Shown here piece after piece: positions 19,267-29,311 of a stretch of 64,000 bases of DNA. The notes below the pieces were generated by a model, which saw only the letters and a program-made list of their open reading frames with translations, was not told the origin of the DNA and made no database searches. The stretch spans positions 124,001 through 188,000 of the forward strand of contig NZ_CP114780.1 of assembly GCF_027359415.1 (NCBI RefSeq), in the 5' to 3' direction. Both the position numbers and the translations under genes were made by a program. The stretch is from Prochlorococcus marinus str. MIT 0918. GTDB taxonomy: Bacteria > Cyanobacteriota > Cyanobacteriia > PCC-6307 > Cyanobiaceae. Position 1 is the stretch's first letter. Every line of letters starts with the position of its first letter.

Positions 19267-20492
19267 AATTGAAAAAATGTTCAGATGTATTGGTTATGGG
19301 CGCAGGACCTGCTGCTCTTTGCATTGCCTCTGAATTGATTGAACAAGGATTGAATGTAAGTGCGTTAGCCTCACATTCTCCTGAAAAGCCTTGGCCTAAT
19401 ACCTATGGAATCTGGGCTGAAGAGCTTGAATCGCTAGGGATAGCAAGTCTTTTAGGTCATCGGTGGAAAAATACGGTTAGTTATTTTGGGGATGGTCAAA
19501 ATAATGATGGGAATCACCTTGTTACTCATTGTTTTGATTATGGACTTTTTGACCAAGCAGCTTTTCAGAATGAGCTGTTAAAAAAATGCCTTGGTCTTGA
19601 ATGGAGTATAGAAACGGCTAAAAATATTAGATATACAGATGAAATAACCGAAGTGATATGCTCTTCAGGAAATACATATCGAGCTAGAGTAGTTATTGAT
19701 GCTAGTGGACATAGGTCACCGTTTATTCGACGTTCTTATAAAGAGGATGTTGCACAACAATCAGCATATGGAATTGTTGGAAGATTTAGTTGCCCACCTG
19801 TTGATAAAGATCAATTTGTTCTTATGGACTTTCGCCCGGACCATTTGACAAATGAACAATTAAAGGAGCCACCTACGTTTTTGTATGCAATGGATTTTGG
19901 TGAGGGAGTTTTTTTTGTAGAAGAAACCTCTCTTGCTTTTTCACCCCCAGTTTCATGGAATACTTTGAAGGAGAGATTACTTGCAAGACTATCAAGTCGT
20001 GGAATTAAAGTTTTAGAAGTAATGCATGAAGAATATTGTTTGTTTCCAATGAATCTTCCTTTGCCTGATAGGAATCAAGCTTTACTTGCTTTTGGTGGCT
20101 CAGCCAGTATGGTACATCCTGCTTCTGGTTATATGGTAGGAGCACTTTTGAGAAGATCTCCTTCACTGGCTCGACAACTATCAAAATCATTGTCAATAGA
20201 CCCTCCTTTAGATTCAAAGGCCTTGGCTAAAGAAGGTTGGAGAGTTCTATGGTCTAATGAATTAATACAAAGACATAGGTTATATCAATTTGGTTTAAAT
20301 CGTTTGATGAGTTTTGATGAGGCTCTGTTGAGAACTTTTTTTGCTACCTTTTTTAAATTATCTAAGAAAGATTGGTCGAGATTTCTTGCCAATACATTGC
20401 CTCTTCATGAATTGATAATAGTAATGTTGAAGCTTTTTACATTAGCTCCATTAAAGATAAAATTAGGGATGATTGGGATAGTTAAAAATTAA
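19263..20492 (+). CDS. crtL: Lycopene cyclase
   Basis: A 409-residue FAD-dependent lycopene cyclase of the plant/cyanobacterial CrtL family. The dinucleotide-binding motif is [17 protein letters not shown] at residues 9-25. Other marks are [34 protein letters not shown] and [14 protein letters not shown]. It cyclises the ends of lycopene to make beta- or epsilon-rings. I favour the beta-cyclase, but the paralogous epsilon-cyclase cannot be excluded from sequence reading. The start is the TTG at 19263, since the only nearby ATG lies inside the nucleotide-binding motif. Its TTG overlaps the gyrA stop codon. Confidence 0.9.
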   Translation: MKLKKCSDVLVMGAGPAALCIASELIEQGLNVSALASHSPEKPWPNTYGIWAEELESLGIASLLGHRWKNTVSYFGDGQNNDGNHLVTHCFDYGLFDQAAFQNELLKKCLGLEWSIETAKNIRYTDEITEVICSSGNTYRARVVIDASGHRSPFIRRSYKEDVAQQSAYGIVGRFSCPPVDKDQFVLMDFRPDHLTNEQLKEPPTFLYAMDFGEGVFFVEETSLAFSPPVSWNTLKERLLARLSSRGIKVLEVMHEEYCLFPMNLPLPDRNQALLAFGGSASMVHPASGYMVGALLRRSPSLARQLSKSLSIDPPLDSKALAKEGWRVLWSNELIQRHRLYQFGLNRLMSFDEALLRTFFATFFKLSKKDWSRFLANTLPLHELIIVMLKLFTLAPLKIKLGMIGIVKN

Positions 20493-20502
20493 TGTTTATA
20501 AG

Positions 20503-22065
20503 TTATATTTTGCACCAGTCTTTGGCTTGAATTAATGGAAATATAGAGTCTTCTAATTCAAATTCTTTAAGTTTTAAATCTGAAGGATTATCTTCTCTAT
20601 CTAATGCATTTATCAAGGTCCAAAAACGATCTAAATGTTTATAGATTCTTTTTTTAGCTAAATCAGTAGTAGTTCCAGCTTTTAATATAAAGCTCCAGTC
20701 TGATGATTGAGAAAGTAGTAATTCTCTAGCTGCTTGTTGAAGAATTCTAATTTCGTATTCTTTTTCGACTCCATTACTGCATCTATTTACCATTGCCTTC
20801 CCAGCCTTACTCCATTCAGAAATTAACCAGGAATTACTTTCATTAAGCCAGTATTTGTGAAAACCTCCTTGCCCCCAACTTGACGGGCAAGGCTCACATA
20901 ATTGTAATTTTGAAGTAGACCTTAGAATATCATTCAAATTAGTAAAGAATATATTCTCTTCTTTGGCTTGTTTAAATATCTCGGCTAAAAATATTGGTCC
21001 TTCAAACCACCAATGCCCAAAGAGTTCTGCATCAAATGGGGCTACTAAGATTGGTTCTTGATCAATTTCTTGATTTAATCGTTTAAGTTGTATATGTCTA
21101 TCTTGGAGATAATTCTTTGCATGTTCTTTAGCTTTTTCGGCTGCCAATTTTGGATCGTAAAACTTTTTTTCAGTCAGAGATGTATTTCTTGAAGTGACTT
21201 TATGAAGTTTTAAACCAAGAGGCCTGGAGTCTTTTATCCCAATTTTTTTTAATATTTTTTGAGGTAGATCCCACCCTAAATCGCGATGAAACTCTCTGTA
21301 GTTTTTATCTCCTGGGTATCCTTCTCTCGAAGACCAAACTGGTAGTGTTGAGTCACTATCTCTACCAAAAAAGGCAACACCATTACTAGAACAAATTGGT
21401 GCATATATCCCATACCTAGGCCTAGGATTAGCATGTAATAAGCCATGTCCATCTAAAATTGAATATCTAAGGCCGCATTCCAGCATTAATTTATCTAAGC
21501 CTTCATAATAAGCACATTCTGGTAGCCATATCCCTTTAGGTTTTACTCCGAAAAAACGAAAATGTTCTTTTACAGCAGTTGATAATTGTGCTTTGACACA
21601 CTCTATGTTTTCTCTAAGTAATGGAAGATATCCATGAGTGGCTGCACAAGTAAGTAGATCAACTACATTATATTTTTGTAGTTGCGAAAACCTTTGTATT
21701 AGGTTCCCTTCACATGATTCCCAATCACTTAGTTGGTTATTTATATATTTGTCTAGGTAATCAGATGCAATTTGTCTTTCTTTATCAATATAATTAAGAA
21801 GATTTAATCTATCTTTCAACCAATCAGGAAACCTAGCTTTTAAATCTTTGTCATCTAAAAGAGATAGAAGTGTGGGTGATAGAGAAATGGTGATTTTTGG
21901 CGTTTCATCTTTTTCTTGTAATGATTTCTCAAGTACTTTTAAGATAGGTAGATAACATTCAAAGAGAGCCTGGAAAAACCAGTCCTCTTCAAGAGATCCA
22001 GGGTTTGCAGATCTCACATATGGAAGATGAGCATGCAGAACAAGGGCGAGTTTGCCTGTAAACAA
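20503..22065 (-). CDS. GH57 family glucan enzyme, probably glycogen branching
   Basis: A 520-residue protein of glycoside hydrolase family 57 with the DUF1957-type C-terminal domain. The N-terminus has LALVLHAHLPYVRS. The likely nucleophile Glu is in GIWLPECAYYEGL near residue 184, and the acid Asp is in PFDAELFGHWWFEGP near residue 343. The layout matches the GH57 1,4-alpha-glucan branching enzymes, although amylase-type activity is an alternative. It would act on glycogen in the cytosol. The start is a TTG (22065) immediately before the first conserved strand. It converges on crtL, with a 10-bp gap between stop codons. Confidence 0.86.
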   Translation of the reverse strand: MFTGKLALVLHAHLPYVRSANPGSLEEDWFFQALFECYLPILKVLEKSLQEKDETPKITISLSPTLLSLLDDKDLKARFPDWLKDRLNLLNYIDKERQIASDYLDKYINNQLSDWESCEGNLIQRFSQLQKYNVVDLLTCAATHGYLPLLRENIECVKAQLSTAVKEHFRFFGVKPKGIWLPECAYYEGLDKLMLECGLRYSILDGHGLLHANPRPRYGIYAPICSSNGVAFFGRDSDSTLPVWSSREGYPGDKNYREFHRDLGWDLPQKILKKIGIKDSRPLGLKLHKVTSRNTSLTEKKFYDPKLAAEKAKEHAKNYLQDRHIQLKRLNQEIDQEPILVAPFDAELFGHWWFEGPIFLAEIFKQAKEENIFFTNLNDILRSTSKLQLCEPCPSSWGQGGFHKYWLNESNSWLISEWSKAGKAMVNRCSNGVEKEYEIRILQQAARELLLSQSSDWSFILKAGTTTDLAKKRIYKHLDRFWTLINALDREDNPSDLKLKEFELEDSIFPLIQAKDWCKI

Positions 22066-22151
22066 GTTCTAGTATGAGGTTCTTTAGATTTAATATCTTA
22101 TAGAAATATAGTTAGAATAAAATAAATTGTTTAATTGTATTAGGAAATTAT

Positions 22152-23762
22152 ATGGCTAAGGATCCTGGAAGAGTTTTGATTTTTGATACAACTCTCAGAG
22201 ACGGGGAACAATCTCCTGGTGCAAGTTTAAATTTGGAAGAGAAATTAGCGATAGCACATCAACTTGCAAGATTGGGTGTTGATATTATAGAGGCAGGCTT
22301 CCCTTTTGCTAGTCAAGGAGACTTTAAGGCTGTTCAGAGAATTGCTGATCAAGTCGGAGGGGAGGATGGTCCGATTATTTGTGGTTTAGCAAGAGCTTCT
22401 AAATCAGATATAAAAGCATGTGGAGAAGCTATATCTCCAGCCCCAAGAAAGCGTATTCATACTTTCATTGCAACTAGCGATATTCATTTAAAACACAAAC
22501 TTCGTAAGTCAAGATCTGATGTTCTTCAGATAGTTCCTGAAATGGTTAGTTACGCAAGATCATTTTCAGAAGATGTTGAGTTTTCTTGCGAAGATGCAGC
22601 AAGAAGTGATCCAAATTTCCTATACCAAATAATTCAAAGTGCTATTTCTTCAGGAGCTTCCACCATTAATATTCCTGATACTGTCGGATATACAACACCA
22701 ACAGAATTTGGACAATTGATCGCTGGAATAAACAAGAATGTTCCAAATATTGATGAAGCGGTTTTATCTGTTCATGGTCACAATGATTTAGGACTTGCAG
22801 TGGCTAATTTTCTTGAAGCAGTTAAAAATGGTGCTAGGCAAATGGAATGCACTGTTAATGGCATTGGTGAAAGAGCAGGAAATGCAGCCCTTGAAGAGTT
22901 AGTTATGGCGTTACATGTAAGAAGAAGGTATTTTAATACTTTTTTAGGGAAAGAGATGAATAGTCCAACCCCACTAACTGCTATAAGAACAGAAGAAATT
23001 ACCAAGACATCTCGGCTAGTCTCAAATCTTACTGGAATGGTTGTTCAACCTAATAAAGCAATAGTAGGAGCAAATGCTTTTGCACATGAATCAGGTATTC
23101 ATCAAGATGGTGTTTTAAAAAACAGACTTACTTATGAAATAGTTGATGCAAAAACAGTTGGACTTAGCGATAATAGAATTTCTTTAGGAAAATTAAGTGG
23201 TAGAAGTGCTGTTAGAGCAAGATTAGAAGATCTAGGTTACGACTTAACTAGAGAGGATTTAAATGATGCATTTGCTAGATTTAAGGATTTAGCAGACCGT
23301 AAAAGAGAAATTACAGATAGAGATCTGGAGGCCATAGTTAGTGAACAAGTGATGCAACCTGAAGCACGTTTCCAATTAAAATTAGTGCAAGTAAGTTGTG
23401 GAACAGCTTTAAAACCAACAGCTACAGTGACTATTGAAGATCAGGAAGGACAGGAACAGACAACAGTAGCTTTAGGAACCGGTCCAGTAGATGCAGTATG
23501 CAAAGCCCTTAAATCTTTGACTAATGAACAAAATGAATTAATTGAATTTTCAGTAAAATCAGTCACTGAGGGTATAGATGCACTTGGTGAGGTCACAATT
23601 AGGTTGAGGAGGAATGGACAGATTTTCTCAGGACACTCTTCAGATACTGATGTGGTTGTAGCTTCAGCTCAGGCCTATATAAATGCTTTGAACAGACTTG
23701 TTTCTTCAGATCAGAATTTTGCATTGCATCCCCAATATGATGTTGTAAACGGAAATCTTTAG
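22152..23762 (+). CDS. leuA: 2-isopropylmalate synthase
   Basis: A 536-residue enzyme that condenses acetyl-CoA with 2-oxoisovalerate, the first step of leucine synthesis. The HMGL-like TIM barrel opens with [17 protein letters not shown]. The metal ligands are in [13 protein letters not shown], and [14 protein letters not shown] and [14 protein letters not shown] are also conserved. Residues about 400-515 form the LeuA regulatory dimer domain that senses leucine in this family ([26 protein letters not shown]). Length is normal for the long bacterial type. It has its own ATG and stands alone between the divergent GH57 gene and a small protein. Confidence 0.97.
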   Translation: MAKDPGRVLIFDTTLRDGEQSPGASLNLEEKLAIAHQLARLGVDIIEAGFPFASQGDFKAVQRIADQVGGEDGPIICGLARASKSDIKACGEAISPAPRKRIHTFIATSDIHLKHKLRKSRSDVLQIVPEMVSYARSFSEDVEFSCEDAARSDPNFLYQIIQSAISSGASTINIPDTVGYTTPTEFGQLIAGINKNVPNIDEAVLSVHGHNDLGLAVANFLEAVKNGARQMECTVNGIGERAGNAALEELVMALHVRRRYFNTFLGKEMNSPTPLTAIRTEEITKTSRLVSNLTGMVVQPNKAIVGANAFAHESGIHQDGVLKNRLTYEIVDAKTVGLSDNRISLGKLSGRSAVRARLEDLGYDLTREDLNDAFARFKDLADRKREITDRDLEAIVSEQVMQPEARFQLKLVQVSCGTALKPTATVTIEDQEGQEQTTVALGTGPVDAVCKALKSLTNEQNELIEFSVKSVTEGIDALGEVTIRLRRNGQIFSGHSSDTDVVVASAQAYINALNRLVSSDQNFALHPQYDVVNGNL

Positions 23763-23844
23763 ATCATATTTTTGTTGTATTGCGTTTTTCTTTCTTATTT
23801 CATATAGAATAGTTAAGTGACAGTTGGTTGAGCGTACATAGGAC

Positions 23845-24060
23845 ATGGCTATGCCTGAAGCTAACAAATTTCGTCTGGTAGGAATGGATGGTCTTCCTCA
23901 TCCAGTACTAGATATGCCTTATGAATCAATAGATGCAGCTAGATTGGCTGCTAAACAATGGACTTCTACTCAAAAGAAAGATCTTTCTGGTAACTATAGT
24001 TCTATTGGAATAGAGATTATGACTGAAAATGGTTGTTGGAGGACGATCCAATATTCATAA
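23845..24060 (+). CDS. Conserved small protein of unknown function
   Basis: A 71-residue soluble protein beginning MAMPEANKFRLVGMDG. It shows a repeated aromatic/acidic pattern, including DMPYESIDAARLAAKQW and GIEIMTENGCWRTIQYS. No domain of known function is visible. I recall similar short proteins beside leuA in marine picocyanobacteria, but without functional data. The gene starts 82 bp after leuA on the same strand and may be on its transcript. The roughly 240 bp that follow it contain only very short ORFs and no structure I can name. Confidence 0.65.
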   Translation: MAMPEANKFRLVGMDGLPHPVLDMPYESIDAARLAAKQWTSTQKKDLSGNYSSIGIEIMTENGCWRTIQYS

Positions 24061-24307
24061 CTTTTATACTTATTTCTATATAATTTGCCATAAAATTAAT
24101 TTCTAAGAGTCAATTAATTCAATGATATTTGAATTTGAGATTTCCCAAGAATATTTATTTTCAATTATCTTTTAAAGGAATAGATTAAGCGTCTAACTAA
24201 CTTTATAAAGCTTATCGTTCATTTATATTTAAAAGATAGTATCATTTCAATAGCTAACTTAATATCAAGAAAATGGGTTAATTAACGTTATTTTAATTTA
24301 AGTGGAT

Positions 24308-24712
24308 ATGGAGTTCTTAATGGTAAAGCCTGTAAAAGGTTACTGGATACTTTCTTGGTTAGGACTTTTTTCGAATCTTCTTGCGCTTCCTTTTATTGCT
24401 TATGTAGTTAGTCTTGGCCCACCAATGCATATTGCAAATATAAGCATTGCAATAAGTTTGGCTTGGCCTGCAGCAATTGTTGGAATTGTAGCTTCTGCTG
24501 GACTTTTAGCTCAAAGGAAGTGGGGGATTATTGTTTCATTAGTTTCACTTTCAATGGTTATAGCTGGATCAATTCCTTATGGGGTTGTTCGATTGATGCG
24601 AGAAGGTGATTTAATAGGTTTAAGTGGTTTATCTTTATTAATAGCTATATTAAATTTGTTTGCATTGATTTATTGGTTATTACCAGTCCATAGGAGAAGA
24701 GTAAGATATTAA
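24308..24712 (+). CDS. Conserved four-helix membrane protein, function unknown
   Basis: A 134-residue integral membrane protein with four hydrophobic segments: about 13-33, 42-64, 70-90 and 105-125. It begins MEFLMVKPVKGYW and ends with a basic tail, PVHRRRVRY, which should face the cytoplasm. I know no characterised homologue. I chose the ATG at 24308; the GTG two codons earlier and the ATG at 24320 are alternatives. It converges on the HD-domain phosphodiesterase gene with a 61-bp gap that lacks a convincing terminator. Confidence 0.65.
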   Translation: MEFLMVKPVKGYWILSWLGLFSNLLALPFIAYVVSLGPPMHIANISIAISLAWPAAIVGIVASAGLLAQRKWGIIVSLVSLSMVIAGSIPYGVVRLMREGDLIGLSGLSLLIAILNLFALIYWLLPVHRRRVRY

Positions 24713-24773
24713 TATAAACCTTAATTAGGTTAACTTATTATTAGATTATAAACTTATTTTTAATTTCATTCTC

Positions 24774-26876
24774 TTAAGAGGTGAATAAAGGTTTTTTAGT
24801 ATAAATAGGATATTTAATCCTTCGATGTCTCATCCTTTTCCATACATTGATGAAAGAATTAATTATTAGTTCAATCTCAGCTTTTGAAAGTCCACTATTA
24901 ATTAATTGCCCATCTGTTTCCCTAGATTCAACAATTTTTCTAATGGTTGCATCTGCTTCTTTTTCATTGCTATTTAAGTTCAAGGCTCTGAGTGAAGCTT
25001 CACAGCCATCTGCAAGCATTAGGATTGCAGTTTCTTGAGTTTGAGGAATGGGACCTTTATAACGAAAGTTTTTTTCTGAAGCAGATGGTTCAACTTCCTT
25101 TGCTTTTTGGAGAAAAAACCCCATTTTTAATGTGCCTTGATGTTCAGGGATGAAATCAGCAATTGCAGTTGGTAATCGATAACGTTTGGCCATTCTTAAC
25201 CCCTCATCTACATGTGCTTGTAATATCTCTGCGCTTTTATAGGGATCATTAAGTTCATCATGAGGGTTTTTGCCCTCTTCTTGATTTTCAATGAACCAAT
25301 TTGGTGCATGTAGTTTGCCTATATCATGGTAAAGCCCCCCGGTCCTTACAAGATCTGTATCAGCTCCAATACTCCTTGCACCTTCTTCAGCCAAGCTGCA
25401 TATCATTAAAGTATGTTCAAAAGTTCCTGGAGCTTCTTTAGATAATTTCCTTAGTAGAGGTCTTTCCTGATCTGCAAGTTCTAATAATCTTGCCCTGGTT
25501 AGTAAACCAAATGTACTTTCAAGAATTGGTAAAAGCAATATAGTAATCATCAACATTGCTCCAAGAACTAAAGCTTCGGTAATTAATGCTTCTGAATTTG
25601 GAGCTAGTCTTCCCCAGGCACTATCTGATGGGGAGATTTTATTTCTTATAAGAATCCATTCTAATAGAAGAGCACTAACTGGAAGTAATACAGCTATTTG
25701 AAGAAGTTGAGCTCTACTTCTCATACGCCCTCCTTGAAAGGCAACTAATGAAGCTGTTAATGCGGCAATAATTAATCTTCCTTCACCAATTCCACTAACT
25801 GGGACAGGCCATAAGAGACTACCTATTGCCAACCAACCTAAGGCTGAAGCAGTACCTATCCCCTGTGAAAGAAGAAGAGTAGGGGGAACTAGGATTTGTA
25901 AAGGACTTATTGCTGCTCCAAACCAATCTTTACTTAATTGTGCAATTAATAATAGTCCTAGTGCTAACAATGCATGTTTAGGCTTAAGAGAAGGTTTGTC
26001 TCTTCTCATAACCATAAGTAATATAAGGCAACTTAAAAATGCTTCAGTAAAACTCCAAAACCACTCAATTGGCTTTGCGCGTCTATTTATTAGACCAAAA
26101 TAATCAAGAACGTCATATCTTTTTTGATTTATAGTTTCGCCTTTTCTTGTGATCAAATCACCTTTCTTAACTTCAATCTTTGGAATGCCTTGTTTTGTAA
26201 TTAGTTCTTCTAGTAGTTGCTGACTTCTATTGGAATCATGACGAAGATTACTCTTGCCATTGAAAGTATTTGCAATTAATTTACTTCCAATAGTTTTTGA
26301 CTCTGATTGGCTTCCTTTTAGTGAAGACAATTGAAGGTAAGCTGAACTTTTGAGTTGATCTTGAGCAAGCGTTTTTATAAGACCTTGGCTAAGCATTTTT
26401 TCAGCAACTTCAATTATTTCTCTGCTCCAAGAAGCTCTTTTTTCTATAGATTGTTTCGCAAGCCATTTTCTCTCTAGCCTTGTAAGATTGACTGGTCCTA
26501 TTCGATCTGCATCATTGGTTGCTAAGAGCTCTAATTCTTTAAGTTGATAAACCAATTCTTTTAAAAGCTTTTGAGACTCTTTTTGGTCAATTACTTGTAC
26601 TGAAGTAAGTGGAATAAGATCAGACCTTTTTTGTTGAAGTGCTGCACTGTCAATTACAAGAGCATCTTTAGCTGCGATTGATTCAAATGGCGCTATATCT
26701 CCAGGTTTTAAGTCAGGAACAGCTAATAATTTGTAGCTAGAAATTATTGCAATTAACAAACAAACCATTAAAAGACCAGCTCTGTCAGCTGCCGACCAAT
26801 TAATGACAGCCCTTCGTGGGGCCTGGCTAATCGACCAGTTTCTCAAGATGCTTTTTAAACTAGGAATTTTTGGCAA
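24774..26876 (-). CDS. Membrane HD-domain phosphodiesterase, PgpH/YqfF type
   Basis: A 700-residue protein with the domain order of PgpH-type c-di-AMP phosphodiesterases. There is an N-terminal helix, an extracytoplasmic region (about 60-270), a block of seven or so transmembrane helices (about 275-450) and a C-terminal cytosolic HD domain. The metal-binding motif is in GGLYHDIGKLHAP, with further ligands in MICSLAEE-type and FIPEHQGTLKM segments. The 7TMR-HDIG architecture is clear; the substrate c-di-AMP is inferred from the family and from a cdaA-type cyclase gene at 55.5 kb. The start is a TTG at 26876, and it is divergent from folD. Confidence 0.85.
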   Translation of the reverse strand: MPKIPSLKSILRNWSISQAPRRAVINWSAADRAGLLMVCLLIAIISSYKLLAVPDLKPGDIAPFESIAAKDALVIDSAALQQKRSDLIPLTSVQVIDQKESQKLLKELVYQLKELELLATNDADRIGPVNLTRLERKWLAKQSIEKRASWSREIIEVAEKMLSQGLIKTLAQDQLKSSAYLQLSSLKGSQSESKTIGSKLIANTFNGKSNLRHDSNRSQQLLEELITKQGIPKIEVKKGDLITRKGETINQKRYDVLDYFGLINRRAKPIEWFWSFTEAFLSCLILLMVMRRDKPSLKPKHALLALGLLLIAQLSKDWFGAAISPLQILVPPTLLLSQGIGTASALGWLAIGSLLWPVPVSGIGEGRLIIAALTASLVAFQGGRMRSRAQLLQIAVLLPVSALLLEWILIRNKISPSDSAWGRLAPNSEALITEALVLGAMLMITILLLPILESTFGLLTRARLLELADQERPLLRKLSKEAPGTFEHTLMICSLAEEGARSIGADTDLVRTGGLYHDIGKLHAPNWFIENQEEGKNPHDELNDPYKSAEILQAHVDEGLRMAKRYRLPTAIADFIPEHQGTLKMGFFLQKAKEVEPSASEKNFRYKGPIPQTQETAILMLADGCEASLRALNLNSNEKEADATIRKIVESRETDGQLINSGLSKAEIELIINSFINVWKRMRHRRIKYPIYTKKPLFTS

Positions 26877-26946
26877 TGCTTTAAGAAGGTCTTTATAAAG
26901 TTAGCTAGCTATTGGCAGCATGGTTCATTCAAATTAATTTGTTCAA

Positions 26947-27855
26947 ATGAAAAACATTCTTGATGGAAAGTTACTCGCAAGAGAGTTGGAATTGAGACTC
27001 ATTGCAGAGATTAACCGATTTGTTGCTCAAGTTGGGAGACCTCCAGGGCTTGGGGTTATAAGGGTTGGGGATGACCCTGCGAGCAAAGTTTATGTATCTA
27101 ATAAGGAAAAGGCATGTAGAAGAGTAGGCCTTAATAGTGTTGTTCTTCATCTTGGTGCAGATAGCTCTCCTGAAGCAATTATTCAAACAATAGAATCATT
27201 AAATAATGATCATAAGATAGATGGAATCCTCTTACAGTTACCTTTACCACAAGGAATTGATGCAGCACCCCTATTACAGGCTATTAGTCCTGATAAGGAT
27301 GTTGATGGACTGCATGCTTTAAATTTAGGTCGATTAATTAAAGGGGAAAAAGGACCAAGATCTTGTACCCCTGCAGGAATAATGGCATTGCTTCGGCGTA
27401 ATAAAGTTACTTTGGAAGGGAAGAATGCTGTAGTAATTGGTAGAAGCATTCTTGTAGGAAAGCCTATGGCTTTAATGCTTCAAGCTGCAGATGCAACAGT
27501 AACTATTGCCCATTCAAAAACAGCAAATCTGCCTGTATTAACTAATCAGGCAGATATTTTAATCGTTGCTGCTGGAAAAGCTCATTTAATTGGGGATGAG
27601 CATGTTCGAGCTAATTCTATAGTTGTTGATGTTGGCATTCATCGAATAAACAAAGAATCTTCTATGCCAGGAAAATTAGGATATAAACTTTGTGGGGATG
27701 TGAGATCAGAAGAAGTTGCTTATAAAGTAAAAGCTATTACTCCTGTCCCAGGTGGAGTAGGGCCTATGACTGTTTCAATGTTGTTAGTTAATACAGTGAA
27801 TTGTTGGCAATTCCATTGCGGTTTGTCATCTACTCTTAGCGATTTGCTTCCATAA
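26947..27855 (+). CDS. folD: Bifunctional methylenetetrahydrofolate dehydrogenase/cyclohydrolase
   Basis: A 302-residue FolD enzyme that interconverts methylene-, methenyl- and 10-formyl-tetrahydrofolate with NADP(H). The catalytic Lys region is [16 protein letters not shown]. Other signatures are [43 protein letters not shown] (the NADP site) and the C-terminal [18 protein letters not shown]. Length is slightly above average because of a short extra C-terminal tail. It uses an ATG and is followed 41 bp later by crtE. It complements the 5-formyl-THF cyclo-ligase encoded earlier in the window. Confidence 0.97.
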   Translation: MKNILDGKLLARELELRLIAEINRFVAQVGRPPGLGVIRVGDDPASKVYVSNKEKACRRVGLNSVVLHLGADSSPEAIIQTIESLNNDHKIDGILLQLPLPQGIDAAPLLQAISPDKDVDGLHALNLGRLIKGEKGPRSCTPAGIMALLRRNKVTLEGKNAVVIGRSILVGKPMALMLQAADATVTIAHSKTANLPVLTNQADILIVAAGKAHLIGDEHVRANSIVVDVGIHRINKESSMPGKLGYKLCGDVRSEEVAYKVKAITPVPGGVGPMTVSMLLVNTVNCWQFHCGLSSTLSDLLP

Positions 27856-27896
27856 AGCCTTAATCCTGAGAGAATTTAAGTAATTATTTTTTTTTC

Positions 27897-28799
27897 ATGG
27901 CGGAAGCAGTCATTTCTTCTTTTGACTTCACCGCTTATCTAGCGAAAGCTAGGAATCGAGTGGAAGTAGCTTTAGATGCTTCTTTAGGGCCAGAAAGACC
28001 TGAGCAACTAAGAGAAGCTATGCGATATTCCCTTTTGGCTGGAGGTAAAAGGTTGAGACCTATCTTGTGCTTAGCAGCTTGTGAGTTGACAGGAGAAGAT
28101 TCTGATATGGCAATGTCTGCAGCAGTGGCAATTGAAATGATTCATACCATGTCCTTGATACATGATGATTTGCCTTCAATGGATAATGATGATTTACGAA
28201 GGGGACGTCCTACTAATCACAAGATATATGGCGATGCTTTGGCAATTCTTGCAGGAGATGCTCTTTTGACAAGAGCATTTGAGATGGTTTCTCTTCGAAG
28301 TCCTGGAGTATCTTCAGAAAGATTATTGAAGGTTGTAGGAGAACTTTCATTAGTTGCTGGTGCACCAGGTTTGGTAGGTGGTCAAGTAGAAGATCTTGAG
28401 TGTGAAGGGAAAGAAGTTGATCTGGATACTCTTGAATTTATTCATATTCACAAAACGGGAGCTCTTCTTAGGGCTTCAGTGGTCTGCGGAGCCCTTATAG
28501 GTGGCGCAAGTAATTCCCTTCTTAATGCTTTAAGGGTTTATGCAAATGCTATAGGATTAGCATTTCAAATAATAGATGATATTCTAGATGTGACCTCAAG
28601 TAGTGAAGTTTTAGGCAAGACGGCTGGTAAGGATTTGATAGCAGATAAAACTACATACCCAAAGCTGCTTGGTTTAGATGAATCAAGAGCAAGGGCAAAA
28701 GAACTTATTGAAAATGCTAAAGAAGCTTTAAAACCTTGGGAAAAAAATGCTTTGCCCCTTATAGCTTTAGCTGACTATATAATTAGTAGAGATAGATGA
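27897..28799 (+). CDS. crtE: Geranylgeranyl diphosphate synthase
   Basis: A 300-residue trans-prenyltransferase that builds the C20 precursor of carotenoids and the chlorophyll phytyl tail. The first aspartate-rich motif is in HDDLPSMDNDDLRRGRP near residue 90, and the second is FQIIDDILD near residue 222. LLAGGKRLRP and HIHKTGALL are also typical. Family membership is certain; product length (GGPP rather than FPP) is inferred from the phototroph context. The last codons overlap the next gene (ATGA), so it forms an operon with the PAP2-like and RecD-like genes. Confidence 0.93.
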   Translation: MAEAVISSFDFTAYLAKARNRVEVALDASLGPERPEQLREAMRYSLLAGGKRLRPILCLAACELTGEDSDMAMSAAVAIEMIHTMSLIHDDLPSMDNDDLRRGRPTNHKIYGDALAILAGDALLTRAFEMVSLRSPGVSSERLLKVVGELSLVAGAPGLVGGQVEDLECEGKEVDLDTLEFIHIHKTGALLRASVVCGALIGGASNSLLNALRVYANAIGLAFQIIDDILDVTSSSEVLGKTAGKDLIADKTTYPKLLGLDESRARAKELIENAKEALKPWEKNALPLIALADYIISRDR

Positions 28800-29311
28800 C
28801 TCTTTTTCAAAATAGTCAATTTTTTTCAATTGCAGAATTACTTGACAACTCTGTTTTGTGTTGGGCCTTACTTTCTTGTGGCATAGCGCAATTTTCCAAG
28901 TTGTTTGTTGAATTGATTTTTTTTCAGAAGTGGCGCCCTTCTGTCCTTTTGGAAACAGGTGGAATGCCTTCGAGCCACTCTGCTTTGGTTACAGCAACTG
29001 CTTCTGGAATTGGCCTTGACCTTGGATTTGACCATCCAGCATTTGCTTTAGCGGCAACTTTTGCATTTGTTGTTATGTATGACGCTAGCGGTGTTAGAAG
29101 ATCTGCAGGAATAATTGCTGCTCGAGTTAATGAATTACCGTCAGAACTTTGGCCCTCACAACCAGAATCACCTTTGAAAGAAAGTCTTGGTCATACTAGG
29201 ATTGAAGTTTTAATAGGGTCTTTACTTGGGCCCTTAATTGCTTTGCCAGGAATTGTTTTAATTGGATCTCCTTTACATTTTATACAAAGTTTTGGATTAT
29301 TAGTAGGGTGA
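28796..29311 (+). CDS. Divergent PAP2/DUF212 family membrane protein
   Basis: A 171-residue integral membrane protein of the acid phosphatase/vanadium haloperoxidase-related (DUF212, divergent PAP2) family. Diagnostic marks are GGMPSSHSALVTA near residue 54, MYDASGVRRSAG near residue 98 and the C-terminal LGHTRIEVLIGSLLG. Members are suspected lipid or prenyl phosphatases, but function is not established. It begins at an ATG overlapping the crtE stop and ends overlapping the helicase start. Its position behind a prenyl-diphosphate synthase makes a prenyl-phosphate substrate an attractive guess. Confidence 0.85.
   Translation: MTLFQNSQFFSIAELLDNSVLCWALLSCGIAQFSKLFVELIFFQKWRPSVLLETGGMPSSHSALVTATASGIGLDLGFDHPAFALAATFAFVVMYDASGVRRSAGIIAARVNELPSELWPSQPESPLKESLGHTRIEVLIGSLLGPLIALPGIVLIGSPLHFIQSFGLLVG

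Noticed and set aside
24713-24773. AACCT-TAATT-AGGTT pairing as a terminator between convergent genes
   Set aside because: The stem is only 5 bp and AT-rich, and no T-run follows; it is not better than chance.
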